DNA from: Alkalicoccus chagannorensis DSM 18086
GTDB lineage: Bacteria > Bacillota > Bacilli > Bacillales > Salisediminibacteriaceae
Assembly: GCF_000429725.1 (NCBI RefSeq)
Contig: NZ_AUCK01000028.1
Location: 1 to 51,084 of the forward strand
Direction of reading: 5' to 3'
Length of the DNA stretch: 51,084 bases
Shown here: positions 24,811 to 33,670 of the stretch, piece after piece
How the letters are laid out: each line of letters begins with the position of its first letter
Numbering within the stretch: position 1 is the first letter of the stretch
Made by a program: the position numbers and the translations under genes
Notes under the pieces: generated by a model
What the model was told of the DNA's origin: nothing
The model's input: the letters and a program-made list of their open reading frames with translations, nothing else
Database searches by the model: none

Positions 24811-26499
24811 ATGAAAAAAGGAGCAGGGTTTTGCTTTGGGCTGCTGATCTGGTTCGTGTGGAGCTCGCCGGCTGCCGCATTCGAACTAACCATTCCCGAG
24901 GCGCAGATCGATGTCTACTTACAAGAAGACGGCACAGCGCAGGTGGAGGAATCCTTCACGTACGAGTTCGAAGGAGACTTTAACGGTGTCATCCGTGACC
25001 TCATCGAACCTGAAGGCAGTACGATTTTCGCTTTGGAAGCATCGGAAGACGGCGAGCCGCTGGACGTGGAAGTAGAAGGGGACAGCGAATACCGCATACA
25101 GCGTCCCGGAGAAGACGAGATGTTCACAGTGGACATCACGTATACTATCGAGGACGCGGTCGTCCGTTATGACGATTTCGGCGATTTCTTCCACGCTTTC
25201 TTTGACCACTCCAACGAGACCGCATACGAAAACCTCATGATCCGGGTGCAGCCGCCGGGAGACAGCAGCGATGTCATCATCGAAGGATTCGATGCCTTGG
25301 AAGGGGCCGGCTCCCTGGAGGAGGACCACATGGCTGTCTTCGATCCTGGACGCGTCCCTTCCGGGGAAAATGGGGATATCCGGGCTGCCTTTGATGCGGA
25401 GCTCTTCCCCGATGCCCAGCGGACGTCCGATGATTCCTTGGAAGCGGTGCTGGAAGAGGAGCGGGAGGAAGCCGCAGCGGCAGCCGCGGCGGCAGAAAAT
25501 CGTGCCGGCCTGATGGCAGGAGCAGCGCCGTTCCTGATAGGATTCTTTGCGCTCGCATCCCTTCTGCCGATCTGGATCGACCGCCGCAAGTATCTGCCGA
25601 ACAAACAGCGGGCGCTCGCCAAAAGCTATGAGAAAGGCGCACCGGAGCTGCAGATGAGCCTGCCGGCGACGATGTTCTACGTACAGCCCGCCGTCACCTC
25701 CGAACTGCTGACGGCCTCGCTGCTCGATCTGGTCCGGCAGGGCTATGCGGAGCAGGAAGACGCGGACCGCTTCCGCCTGATCCGACGCGAAGGCATGAAC
25801 GGCCATGAGCAGATGCTGACTGCGATGTTATTCGACGACATGGGAGACGGCGAAACGTTCCGTCTCACCGACATGGAGGAGTGTCTCAAGCAGGAGAAGC
25901 AGTACCATGAATTTGAAAAGAAAAAAATCGACTGGTACAAGGAAATCCTTCAAGAGAAAAACGAGGCCGCACTGAAGATTCCGCGTACCGGCCTCCGGAT
26001 TTTGTGCAGTGCGGTCGGCATCCTTGCGATTGCAGCCGCTGTCCCGTATTTTATTTTCGGCCTGCTGCTTCCGGCCGGCCTGCTCACGCTGGTCGGCCTC
26101 GCCGGTATCACAGCCGCGGCCCTGCACCAGCCGCGGACGGAAAAAGGCTGGCGGCTTCTCGGTGAGTGGCACGATTTCAAGAAAGAAGTCGCTGCCTATG
26201 AGCAGGAAGATTGGAAGAGGCTTGATCCTGAGGAGCAGCGAATTGCCTTTATCTACGGCTTGGGTCTGAACGTCAAATCGGTGAGAGAGCTCAGCAAATC
26301 GATGCCGAAAATGAAGGACCAAGCCGTATCGATGCAGGCCGACAATTCCCTGCCGGTCTTCATGACCGCCGGCCTGTTTGCAAGTACGCAGTTTTCCTCG
26401 CACACGGCCGCGGCTTCCAACAGCTTCAGTTCGACCGGTACGAGTGCAGGCGGCGGTGCCGGAGCTGGTGGAGGTGGAGGCGGATCCGGGGGGTTCTGA
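24811..26499 (+). CDS. DUF2207 membrane protein with Gly-rich tail
   Basis: The 562-residue product has a signal peptide (cleavage after PAAA), an extracytoplasmic DUF2207 domain (about 25-205; YLQEDGTAQVEESFTYEF), an alanine-rich segment, a span at about 228-252, a cytoplasmic part (LTASLLDLVRQGYAEQEDA resembles a winged-helix insert), two more spans at about 395-440, and a Ser/Gly-rich end finishing GGGGGGSGGF. Such tails are typical of the family. Function is unknown. AGAGGTGAGG precedes the ATG. A fragment of a second such gene end lies at 30512-30564. Confidence 0.88.
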   Translation: MKKGAGFCFGLLIWFVWSSPAAAFELTIPEAQIDVYLQEDGTAQVEESFTYEFEGDFNGVIRDLIEPEGSTIFALEASEDGEPLDVEVEGDSEYRIQRPGEDEMFTVDITYTIEDAVVRYDDFGDFFHAFFDHSNETAYENLMIRVQPPGDSSDVIIEGFDALEGAGSLEEDHMAVFDPGRVPSGENGDIRAAFDAELFPDAQRTSDDSLEAVLEEEREEAAAAAAAAENRAGLMAGAAPFLIGFFALASLLPIWIDRRKYLPNKQRALAKSYEKGAPELQMSLPATMFYVQPAVTSELLTASLLDLVRQGYAEQEDADRFRLIRREGMNGHEQMLTAMLFDDMGDGETFRLTDMEECLKQEKQYHEFEKKKIDWYKEILQEKNEAALKIPRTGLRILCSAVGILAIAAAVPYFIFGLLLPAGLLTLVGLAGITAAALHQPRTEKGWRLLGEWHDFKKEVAAYEQEDWKRLDPEEQRIAFIYGLGLNVKSVRELSKSMPKMKDQAVSMQADNSLPVFMTAGLFASTQFSSHTAAASNSFSSTGTSAGGGAGAGGGGGGSGGF

Positions 26500-26785
26500 T
26501 GAGTAAAGGGGCAAGAAGAAGCCTTTTCTTTGCAACGAAGAAATCGGGCAGGTTGTTATCGTTTATCGACAGAAAAGATAGAAGAGCAGAGGAGACATCC
26601 ATCTGCTCATTTACATAAAATGGTTTAAATGGGATAGTTGACTCAAGAAAAAAGCGTAGGTGCTTTCAGTGTGATCGGTGCACAGATATCTCTTCCAGAG
26701 ACATGGTGGTTTTTGTATGGAAGACCTGTGACATTTCTCTGATTAAAAGGCGCCGTGAGACCTTGTTCTAAGAAGGAGGAGTTGG

Positions 26786-27184
26786 ATGTCCACCGGAGCT
26801 GTACACCATATTGAATGCTACGTCTCTCATCTGGAGCGCAGCGCTGCTTTTTGGGGATGGTTTCTTGAAGAGATGGGTTACACGTTGTTTCAACAGTGGG
26901 AGCATGGGCGCAGTTGGAAGCTGGGGAACATGTATCTTGTTTTTGTGCAGGTAGAAGATCGCTTCCAAGAACCACCGTATCATCGATGCCGGGTGGGGCT
27001 GAATCACCTCGCCTTTCACGCCTCATCGCGTCAGCAGGTGGATGAGGTGACAGCGAAATTGCAAAAACGTGGCATTCCTATTCTTTACGAAGAGCAGCAT
27101 CCTTACGCTGGAGGAGAGGATCACTACGCTGTTTATTTTGAAGACCCGGATCGGATGAAAGTAGAATTGGCAGCTCCAGAATAA
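26786..27184 (+). CDS. VOC-family (glyoxalase/dioxygenase fold) protein
   Basis: The 132-residue product has the paired beta-alpha-beta-beta-beta modules of the vicinal oxygen chelate fold: VHHIECYVSHLERSAAFWGW at the start, GLNHLAFHASS in the middle and YAVYFEDPDRMKVELA at the end. Metal-binding positions are His (about 7), His (about 75) and Glu (about 128). It could be a resistance or detoxification enzyme; substrate unknown. AAGGAGGAG precedes the ATG. The 286 bp before it hold no supported gene. Confidence 0.9.
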   Translation: MSTGAVHHIECYVSHLERSAAFWGWFLEEMGYTLFQQWEHGRSWKLGNMYLVFVQVEDRFQEPPYHRCRVGLNHLAFHASSRQQVDEVTAKLQKRGIPILYEEQHPYAGGEDHYAVYFEDPDRMKVELAAPE

Positions 27185-27255
27185 GAGAGCGTCTCACATT
27201 CGTCTATGGAGCAAAGAAAAGCGGGCTCAGCGCGTTTAAGGGGAGGCAGGCATAG

Positions 27256-27555
27256 GTGATCTCGTTCTTTCAGATGTTCGCGGGGACGTTGATCCTTTTA
27301 ATAACAGGCATGTCCTTTGCTGTAACGATGTCTTCGTTGATGCTCTCCCTGCTGCTCATTGGCTTCCTTGTTTGGTTCAGTGAGAGCTTGCCCGCTCCTC
27401 AGCGGGAAGTGAAGCGGATGCTTGCAGCTAATTCAATAAAAATGGGATACGAGAATATGGACGTAACAGATAGGCTGTGCGGCTTTTTTGCCGACATCCC
27501 GGCAAACGCGGGCTGGAGGGATAATCATGAAAATCACCTAGATGACAGCAGTTAG
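27256..27555 (+). CDS. possible small membrane protein
   Basis: The 99-residue frame starts with a GTG at 27256 behind AAGGGGAGG. The first 45 residues form two membrane segments (LILLITGMSFAVTMSSLMLSL region); the remainder is polar and ends inside the start of the next gene, so the true product could be shorter in origin. No family is recognised. Confidence 0.45.
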   Translation: MISFFQMFAGTLILLITGMSFAVTMSSLMLSLLLIGFLVWFSESLPAPQREVKRMLAANSIKMGYENMDVTDRLCGFFADIPANAGWRDNHENHLDDSS

Positions 27556-28018
27556 TGTCGTGTGTTTCCTTGGAGGGTGCAGCGCTGCTGGTTCTTCTGA
27601 TTCAGAAGCAGAAGTCTTTAACACAGAAGAAGAAGCACTGGAGGATTTCTCCGAGGGCGTGCATGGAGAGATTCTCATCATTCACACAACCTCAGGCGAT
27701 CAATTGATGGTGGCGAACCGGGTTCAGGATAACTTTCATATCGGGGAATCGTTCAAGACAGACGGGGGTTATGCTGCCGTGAGGCTCACGACCGGCATTT
27801 CGCTGCATGACACGTCGAGTACGGAAGGAACCACCACCTCTCAAGACGGCAACGAGTACGCAATCATCATCACGGACGAACAAGAAGAACAGGCTGTCCC
27901 GTTCGCAGAAAATTGGTATGTCTCGGTTATGAAAGCGGGGGATTCTTCAGAAGAGTCGGATGACGGAACCCTGTATCACGGCGAAAATGCCATCGAATCG
28001 GTGGAAGTCTTGGACTGA
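27527..28018 (+). pseudogene. acidic lipoprotein gene with an in-frame TAG at codon 5
   Basis: GGAGG lies seven bases before an ATG at 27527, which opens MKIT then TAG (27539-27541) and continues in the same frame for 158 codons from the ATG at 27542. The residues after the stop complete a signal peptide with lipobox FLGGC, so the start at 27527 looks original and CAG to TAG would explain the break. Reinitiation at 27542 could still give a lipoprotein, though with a short uncharged signal. The mature part is acidic and beta-rich, resembling DUF4352-like or similar exported domains only in general character. Confidence 0.6.
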
Positions 28019-28049
28019 AACCAACGCTTAGGCGAAAAGGAGGGAGAAG

Positions 28050-28238
28050 ATGGACTTTCTCAAGCGGGCTTATAAGCACATGTTGTTTACCTTTTTCTTT
28101 TCTGTAATCACGCTCGCTGTGATCGATAGGGTCGGAGGTGCAGAAATAGACTGGTCGGAAAACCTTGCCTTCTCTCTCTTTGCGGCGGCTTTTTTCTCGC
28201 TCAAGTTCGTGAGACTGCCGAGCCGGGAAGCTGACTAG
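28050..28238 (+). CDS. small two-span membrane protein
   Basis: The 62-residue product has two hydrophobic segments (about 9-27 and 38-53) with basic residues at the N-terminus (MDFLKRAYKH). AAAAGGAGGGAG lies just upstream of the ATG, a strong site. It follows the lipoprotein gene by 31 bp and is probably co-transcribed. No family is recognised. Confidence 0.65.
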   Translation: MDFLKRAYKHMLFTFFFSVITLAVIDRVGGAEIDWSENLAFSLFAAAFFSLKFVRLPSREAD

Positions 28239-28297
28239 AGAGATGATCAACCGAGTAGGTATCCGATGGCAGATGATACAGGCCTGTAACAACATAG

Positions 28298-28519
28298 GCA
28301 GAACGCCACTCCGAAAGGTTTGTTGAAAGACCTCCATATGAGGAAGGAATACGAGGACTTGATCTGTTTATGTTGGTTGATAGGTCCGACCAAAAGGCGC
28401 TTGGCTATTTTTCTAATATTTAGGTGGTTGTCATTCCAAGCGGATACTTCGAGTCGGAAGAAGACCGTCTCCTTTTTAAAGCATTGTCCAGAAACGAGTT
28501 TCCTGAGGTGGCCACATGA
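28298..28519 (+). pseudogene. decayed coding remnant, unknown family
   Basis: A plus-strand frame without a start codon reads protein-like text (RGLDLFMLVDRSDQKALGYF, then after a TAG at 28421 IPSGYFESEEDRLLFKALSR) and ends at TGA 28517-28519. Upstream the frame is closed by TAG at 28295. The amphipathic, charged composition is unlike random intergenic DNA. I cannot name the family. The remainder of 28239-28635 shows nothing else. Confidence 0.35.
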
Positions 28520-28635
28520 AAGACCGGATAGAAACTTGTATGTTTCATTTGGACTGCGGTTAGGAAGGAGGAATCATGACATAATTCATCAACACATCTC
28601 ATAAGCCAAACGTCGCAGGACCGGGAGTTAGGGAA

Positions 28636-29850
28636 ATGGGAAACAAACATAAGGAATGGAAAAAGCTATCTATTTTACTTTCGTCTATCGGGATTGCAGG
28701 TATAGGAGATTTTATCTATCTTGTAGCTATCAATATTATTGTCTACCAATTAACTGGATCAGCGGCAGCAGTGGCAGGCCTCTGGATCATTGGTCCGCTT
28801 ACCAACATATTGACGAAGTTTTGGACCGGAAGCTTTATCGATTATCGAAGCAAAAGAAAAGTAATGATGATCACTTATGTGGTGAGGGCTGTTTTTATTT
28901 TTCTCATTCCCTTTGCACCGAATATGATAGTCATCTACAGTCTGCTGGTATGTTTGAGCATTGCTAAATCTTTCTTTGGACCGGCCTCCATGACCTATGT
29001 TGCGATGGTTGTCGAACAGCCGAGGAGAAAGCGATTTAATGCGATACGTTCGTTTACGACGTCAGGGGCATTCATCGTAGGACCTGCAATAGCAGGAAGT
29101 TTGATTCTGTTAACCTCAGTGGAGATAACACTATGGATGAATGCTGGTCTCTTTATTGCTGCTGCGCTGCTCTTATCTATCCTGCCTGAAACGGAATTAA
29201 TAAAGGAAGATGCGGTTCCGAAACTCACATGGCAACAAGTGAAAAGTGATTTTTCTGTTGTCATAGCCTTCCTGAAAGAGAATAACTACATTGCTGCTGT
29301 CTACATGGCTTTTATTGCAGCGATGCTGTTCTCCTATGCGATGGATGCGCAAGAAGTGGTGTTTACGCAGCAGGTTATTGGATTGTCGGAGCTTGAATAC
29401 AGTCTCTTGATTAGTATTACTGGCGTTGGATCTGTCGTAGGCGCTCTTCTTTTGTCAGTATTCTCCCATCTGTTTTCGTTGCGATTCATGATTGTCATTG
29501 GCATCACGATGACTACCGTAGGTTATGTTATTTATGCTTTCTCTTGGTCTTTTATGTCCATCGTAACCGGTTTTGTCATACTAGGATTTTTCAACGTCTT
29601 TTTAAATGCAGGAATTACCACCTTTTATCAAAATAACGTTCCGACGACAGTCATGGGTCGTGTTACGAGTATTTTTCAGCTGGTGCAAAGCTTGCTGCAA
29701 GTGCTGTTTATCCTCGCTGTTGGTATAACTGCTGACATCATCCCGTTACGCCTAACAATAATTGCAGCTTCACTGGCCATGCTGGTGGTCTCTATGATAC
29801 TGTCAGCAGCTGTCTTCTTCCCGTCCAAGAAAAAATTTTACAAGGAATGA
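28636..29850 (+). CDS. MFS transporter (efflux type)
   Basis: The 404-residue product has twelve predicted membrane segments and the MFS motif A equivalent after helix 2 (GSFIDYRSKRKVMMI, loop 2-3) with a similar ISITGVGSVVGALLLS stretch at the start of helix 8. Overall it resembles the MFS_3/MdfA-like drug or macrolide exporters. The ATG at 28636 is preceded by GGGAGTTAGGGA. It stands alone. Confidence 0.9.
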   Translation: MGNKHKEWKKLSILLSSIGIAGIGDFIYLVAINIIVYQLTGSAAAVAGLWIIGPLTNILTKFWTGSFIDYRSKRKVMMITYVVRAVFIFLIPFAPNMIVIYSLLVCLSIAKSFFGPASMTYVAMVVEQPRRKRFNAIRSFTTSGAFIVGPAIAGSLILLTSVEITLWMNAGLFIAAALLLSILPETELIKEDAVPKLTWQQVKSDFSVVIAFLKENNYIAAVYMAFIAAMLFSYAMDAQEVVFTQQVIGLSELEYSLLISITGVGSVVGALLLSVFSHLFSLRFMIVIGITMTTVGYVIYAFSWSFMSIVTGFVILGFFNVFLNAGITTFYQNNVPTTVMGRVTSIFQLVQSLLQVLFILAVGITADIIPLRLTIIAASLAMLVVSMILSAAVFFPSKKKFYKE

Positions 29851-29960
29851 TGGGTCCCCGTGTCCACGATTTCTTTTAGAAGACACGTTTCGAAAATGCG
29901 GGTTCAGACAAACACTCTCAGATCCGACTAAGTACTACAAATACCTGGAGGGAGCGGAAA

Positions 29961-30212
29961 ATGAAACAGTATGTACACTTCACACTTGGGCATGCCGGCT
30001 ATTTCTTGATCGGATTCATGGCGATGCGGGCTTTGGCAGCCGAGGATATGCAGGGATTCGTGATGTTGAATATCGGCATGCTCCTCCTCATCATTTATGT
30101 ACATTTTTTGGAGAGATACCTCGAAAAGCCAAAGTACAGCGGTTCGATCAAGGCTAGTCTCATGGCTCTTTTTCTAGTTTCCGTAGGCGCTCTGTTTTTA
30201 TCATCTGGTTGA
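29961..30212 (+). CDS. small three-span membrane protein
   Basis: The 83-residue product has hydrophobic segments at about 9-26, 32-48 and 62-80, with a basic loop ERYLEKPKYSGSIK. GGAGGGAG precedes the ATG. No family is recognised. It stands 110 bp after the MFS gene with no terminator seen between, so co-transcription is possible. Confidence 0.6.
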   Translation: MKQYVHFTLGHAGYFLIGFMAMRALAAEDMQGFVMLNIGMLLLIIYVHFLERYLEKPKYSGSIKASLMALFLVSVGALFLSSG

Positions 30213-30511
30213 GGAAAAAGGGAAACGCAGCAGGAACAAAGAGTTGTAGAATGTGATCTCATGAATAGATCGATGATGAGACACAGACGCAGGACTTCAA
30301 AAATGTCGAGATGGTCGTGAGGCTGGCGGCAGTATAGCAGAAGGAAGAGTATCTCCAGTGCACGCACCGAATCATTCATGATCTCGATGTACACATCAAT
30401 GGCTGCAAGGGCGAAACCCCCGGGGTGACTAATCGTTTTGAAAATAGCAGCATCAGTAGCGTCACCCACATCATGGAAGCGCATGAAAGATGACGGTTAC
30501 CGGGACACCAA
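30213..30511. other. intergenic region, possibly gene relics
   Basis: Both strands carry protein-like but start-less or overlapping frames here (for example a minus-strand frame 30484-30095 that overlaps the preceding gene). None has a ribosome binding site. With the gene-tail relic that follows, the stretch is probably decayed coding sequence. Confidence 0.3.
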
Positions 30512-30564
30512 GCAGCTTCAGTTCGACTGGCACGAGTGCAGGCGGTGGTGCCGGGGGGTTCTGA
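30512..30564 (+). pseudogene. 3'-end fragment of a DUF2207-type gene
   Basis: About 53 bp repeat the end of the 24811-26499 gene: the frame reads SFSSTGTSAGGGAGGF then TGA, against the same residues with a longer glycine run at 26421-26499. Nucleotide identity is high outside the glycine run. The rest of the gene is missing, so this is a relic of a deleted paralogue or of a partial duplication. Confidence 0.7.
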
Positions 30565-30620
30565 TGTATCAAACAAGGATAACAAAGCGGTATCATACAG
30601 GGAAAAGAGGTAGATAGCTG

Positions 30621-30917
30621 ATGGAAATGGATTTTTTCTGGCTGGCGGTCGGCTTGATTGCAGCATCCTATTTTATTGGGGATGGCATGAAAAACTTTCG
30701 GAATCCGAGTGCGAAAAGCATGATGGATCACCTATCGGAGCACGAGGAAAAAGAGCTGATTCATGAAAAGCACGTTCATTATACGCTTGGCATCGAGAAG
30801 AAAGATGCGCAGGCGTTAACGAAAGAATATAAGGATGTGCCACATGTCAAAATCAACGGCAGCATCTATTATCCAAAGAAGCGGCTCCTCGAATGGGTCG
30901 AAGAAGTCGGGAAGTGA
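30621..30917 (+). CDS. small membrane-anchored protein with MerR/excisionase-like C-terminus
   Basis: The 98-residue product has one N-terminal membrane segment (about 4-20), a charged helix (KSMMDHLSEHEEKELIHEKH) and a C-terminal segment VKINGSIYYPKKRLLEWVEE, which resembles the wing and last helix of excisionase-type HTH domains (YYPKxxLLxWI). AGAGGTAG precedes the ATG. Function is unknown. Confidence 0.7.
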   Translation: MEMDFFWLAVGLIAASYFIGDGMKNFRNPSAKSMMDHLSEHEEKELIHEKHVHYTLGIEKKDAQALTKEYKDVPHVKINGSIYYPKKRLLEWVEEVGK

Positions 30918-31013
30918 TGGTTTGATTGATCAAGGCAAATAAACTAGCCTTCTCTCTAGACGGCCGCTTCAGGTAAACGATCCATGAAAGACAGAAGAAG
31001 GAGGCAGCCTTCC

Positions 31014-31091
31014 ATGCATATCGGCTATACGGACATTCATCTGCACATGCACGAGGAAGAACGTATGCACGCCATTGAGGGGTCCGAATGA
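31014..31091 (+). CDS. 25-residue His-rich small protein, possible
   Basis: AAGGAGG sits nine bases before an ATG that opens a 25-codon frame (HIGYTDIHLHMHEEERMHAI core) ending with TGA. Five His in 25 residues suggest metal binding, or the frame may be the start of a truncated gene. The rest of 30918-31226 holds nothing I recognise. Confidence 0.4.
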   Translation: MHIGYTDIHLHMHEEERMHAIEGSE

Positions 31092-31226
31092 AGAGGCATA
31101 CGACTGGAAAGATCCACGCCAGCACACGTCGAAAAACATCGTGAAAAAGAGCAGTTGTTTGTGTCGATGCACACATATGGATAGAATACAGGGAAGCTTG
31201 CTGACAATAACGAGGAGGACGAACGA

Positions 31227-31529
31227 ATGTATGAGCACATGGTGTTTTTTAAATTCAATGACCAACTAACCGCGGAAAAAGAGGCAGCGCTCCTGCAGAT
31301 GCTGCAGGGATTCCAAGACAAAATTCCTGGCATTACAGGTTTGACTGCCGGAAGAAATGAAACAGACGAACAAGAACGGATGCAGGGTTATACGCTGGGG
31401 CTGCGGGTCACGTTTGAAGATAAAGCCGCCTTGGATCACTACATCACGCATCCGGAACATGTGGCATTCCTAGGCGCTTTGGAAGGTGTCATTGAAGACG
31501 TCGTGGTCATGGATTATCCGATCACGTAA
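31227..31529 (+). CDS. Dabb-family (stress-responsive A/B barrel) protein
   Basis: The 100-residue product matches the dimeric alpha-beta barrel family: YEHMVFFKFND at the start, a central GLTAGRNETDEQERMQGYTLGLRVTF and ALDHYITHPEHVAFL near the end. Function within the family is mostly unknown, some members being stress-induced or polyketide cyclases. CGAGGAGG precedes the ATG. Confidence 0.92.
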   Translation: MYEHMVFFKFNDQLTAEKEAALLQMLQGFQDKIPGITGLTAGRNETDEQERMQGYTLGLRVTFEDKAALDHYITHPEHVAFLGALEGVIEDVVVMDYPIT

Positions 31530-31940
31530 CGTCGCAGAAGACGAGCGTCCACAAACTGGAGGCTGTCAGGCATCGACAGCGTTCTTTGAGTGATAGGAAT
31601 GTATAAGTTTTCATACAAGAAGACGACGGCTTCATACGCTGCACGGGAAGAACGAAGCACGTGTTCTTCCCTTCAAAACCTGCAGCGCTTCCGCACGCCA
31701 TTCCGAGCAAAAGGCGCTTTGCGCTTTTGTTCCTGGACGTATGCCTGCTGTAGGATGTGCTGAGAACAGGAAGGAATCTTCTGCAACATGGAGAATGACA
31801 GGAGATGCTGGAGCAGCTTCTCGAATGAGACAGGATAAGGGCGCCGAATAACCCGAAACCTGAGTCCATCTAGAGAACCAATCGAAGGTGCTTCTGCGTC
31901 GAAAAAATCAAAAACGATCATACATAGGGGGAGAACACAC
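31530..31940. repeat. intergenic region with dispersed repeat
   Basis: GGGAAGAACGAAGCACGTGT near 31648 and ACGCCATTCCGAGCAAAAGG near 31695 recur in altered form at 21.30 kb and 23.73 kb. GGCGCTTTGCGC-type short palindromes are embedded. Open frames on the minus strand here lack ribosome binding sites and run antisense into the lipoprotein gene. No gene is supported. Confidence 0.5.
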
Positions 31941-32780
31941 ATGAAGAAATTCGGACTGACAGCAGTAGCAGCGGCGGCTGTACTCGCCGCCTGCGGAGAA
32001 GGAAACGACAACATGAGCGTCGAGGAGGTGCTCAGCGCCTCCGGGGAGAACATGGAAGAGGTCGACTCCTACCGCGCCGACGTAACGATGACGCAGCTCA
32101 TCGGCACGGGAGAGGCGGAATTGGGCGACTTGGAGATCAGCATGGAATCGACCATGGAAATCACGCAGGATCCTTACCATCTGTATCAAAACGCGGTCGT
32201 CTCCGATCCGTTCGCGGAGGAGGAGCAGGAGATCGAGATGTATCATGTCGAGGAAGGCGAGTACATGAACAACGTGGTTGGGATGGACGTCTCTGATGCG
32301 GAATGGCTCTTTATCCCGGGGGATGGACTGGAAGAGGACCTCGGTCAAGACATGCAGATGGACCCGACCGAGCAGGCCGATTACCTGCAGGAAGTCGCCG
32401 ATGATGTCGTCATGAACGAAACCGATGATACGTACGTTCTGGCCGTCAGCGGGGAAGATGTCGACATCATGGAGCTGATGGAGAGCGACCTGGGGGAAGA
32501 CGTGCTGAGTGATTTTGATGACGTCGGAGCATCGGAAGAACTACTGGAAGTCGATCACTTCCACATGGAGGTCGTCATCGATAAAGAAACCCTGTATCAG
32601 ACGGACGCGAACCTCGAGATGGTGATCGAAATCGAAGAGATGGGCGAGCAAGTGTCGATGGAACAGGACATGGCCATGACGCTGTACGACTTTGATGAAG
32701 TCGGAGAGATTACCGTGCCGGAGGAGATTGTGGAGAATGCCGAGGAAATCGATCAAGAGGACATGATGATGACCCCGTAG
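31941..32780 (+). CDS. acidic lipoprotein, DUF6612-like
   Basis: The 279-residue product has a signal peptide with lipobox VLAAC (about residue 17) and a mature domain with the pattern EVLSASGENMEEVDSYRADV followed by a long series of beta strands, as in LolA-fold-like DUF6612 lipoproteins of Bacillus. Asp and Glu make up a very large share, typical of halophile surface proteins. AGGGGGAG precedes the ATG. It is a single gene. Confidence 0.8.
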   Translation: MKKFGLTAVAAAAVLAACGEGNDNMSVEEVLSASGENMEEVDSYRADVTMTQLIGTGEAELGDLEISMESTMEITQDPYHLYQNAVVSDPFAEEEQEIEMYHVEEGEYMNNVVGMDVSDAEWLFIPGDGLEEDLGQDMQMDPTEQADYLQEVADDVVMNETDDTYVLAVSGEDVDIMELMESDLGEDVLSDFDDVGASEELLEVDHFHMEVVIDKETLYQTDANLEMVIEIEEMGEQVSMEQDMAMTLYDFDEVGEITVPEEIVENAEEIDQEDMMMTP

Positions 32781-32950
32781 CATGGAGAGACGACCTCTGC
32801 TGAACGATAGGCGGAAAAGGAAAGGGATGCATCATTTCCATGTTCCAAAGCACGAATCATTAAATTCAAAAAATTCTGTTAATGAAAGGCAGGATAGGAT
32901 ACTATAGAGAGAAGGGATCCGGTTTTCCTCATAAGGGAGGATGTATCGTG

Positions 32951-33451
32951 ATGAAAGGCATCTTGGTTGTACTCTTGCTGCTTTCCAGTTTTCTTTTCGC
33001 GCTGCCGGCATCGGCTGAGACAGAGACGATCTATGAGAACGAGTCGTTCCGCATCTTCAGTGCCGAAGCAGATGATCACACGATTCATATTGAAGGCGAG
33101 GCCCGTGTCTTCGAAGCAACGGTTTCCTACGTTGTTGTGGAAAATGGAACTGAGATATTGGATGGGTTTACGACTGCGACAGCCGGCGGCCCCGAATGGG
33201 GAGAGTTCGATCTGGAGATTGATGTCGTAGAAATGGATGAAGCAGGGACTCGTGACCTGACCGTCACCTTGTTTGAAGAGAGTGCGGAAGATGGCAGCCG
33301 CACGCACGAACTGGACATACCAATCACCATCGGGGAAGAAGGTGACGAGCTCCCGGCTACCGCCACTGCTTCCCCGTCCATGCTGCTTGCCGGCCTTGCT
33401 TTGGCTCTGGCAGGGATCCTGCTGTATCCGCGCCGCCGCTCCACCGTATAA
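32951..33451 (+). CDS. Gmad2-like surface protein with LPATA sorting signal
   Basis: The product of about 166 residues has a signal peptide (cleavage after PASA), one immunoglobulin-like beta domain (about 22-125; FRIFSAEADDHTIHIEGEAR) resembling Gmad2 and a C-terminal sorting signal: LPATA, a hydrophobic stretch and YPRRRSTV. Sortase would link it to the wall. LPxTA rather than LPxTG points to a class D-type sortase, which is inference. AAGGGAGG lies before adjacent GTG (32948) and ATG (32951) candidates. Confidence 0.78.
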   Translation: MKGILVVLLLLSSFLFALPASAETETIYENESFRIFSAEADDHTIHIEGEARVFEATVSYVVVENGTEILDGFTTATAGGPEWGEFDLEIDVVEMDEAGTRDLTVTLFEESAEDGSRTHELDIPITIGEEGDELPATATASPSMLLAGLALALAGILLYPRRRSTV

Positions 33452-33507
33452 ATCCAGGAAATCCGGATCCTTGATCATGAAAAATCTAAACACCGCCTCG
33501 TAAAAAC

Positions 33508-33546
33508 AGCAGCTGTCCTTGTAAAAAGGAAAAGCTGCTTTTTTTT
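33508..33546 (+). terminator. intrinsic terminator
   Basis: AGCAGCT at 33508-33514 pairs with AGCTGCT at 33533-33539, with an inner CCTT/AAGG pairing, followed by seven T. It ends the LPATA protein transcript. Confidence 0.85.
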
Positions 33547-33670
33547 CTGCAAAGACGCTGGTTCGCACCCTCATTTCCAGTTATCTGTAACTTTCATGGC
33601 ATGCTGTCGACTGTAGAAGTAAGAGACGCCAGCAGAGATGCTGGAGACAGAATCCAGAGGGGGATGCAGC

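Noticed and set aside
30095-30484. 129-codon minus-strand frame with fairly protein-like text
   Set aside because: It overlaps the end of a supported gene, has no ribosome binding site, and the plus strand in the same place also reads protein-like, so direction cannot be decided.
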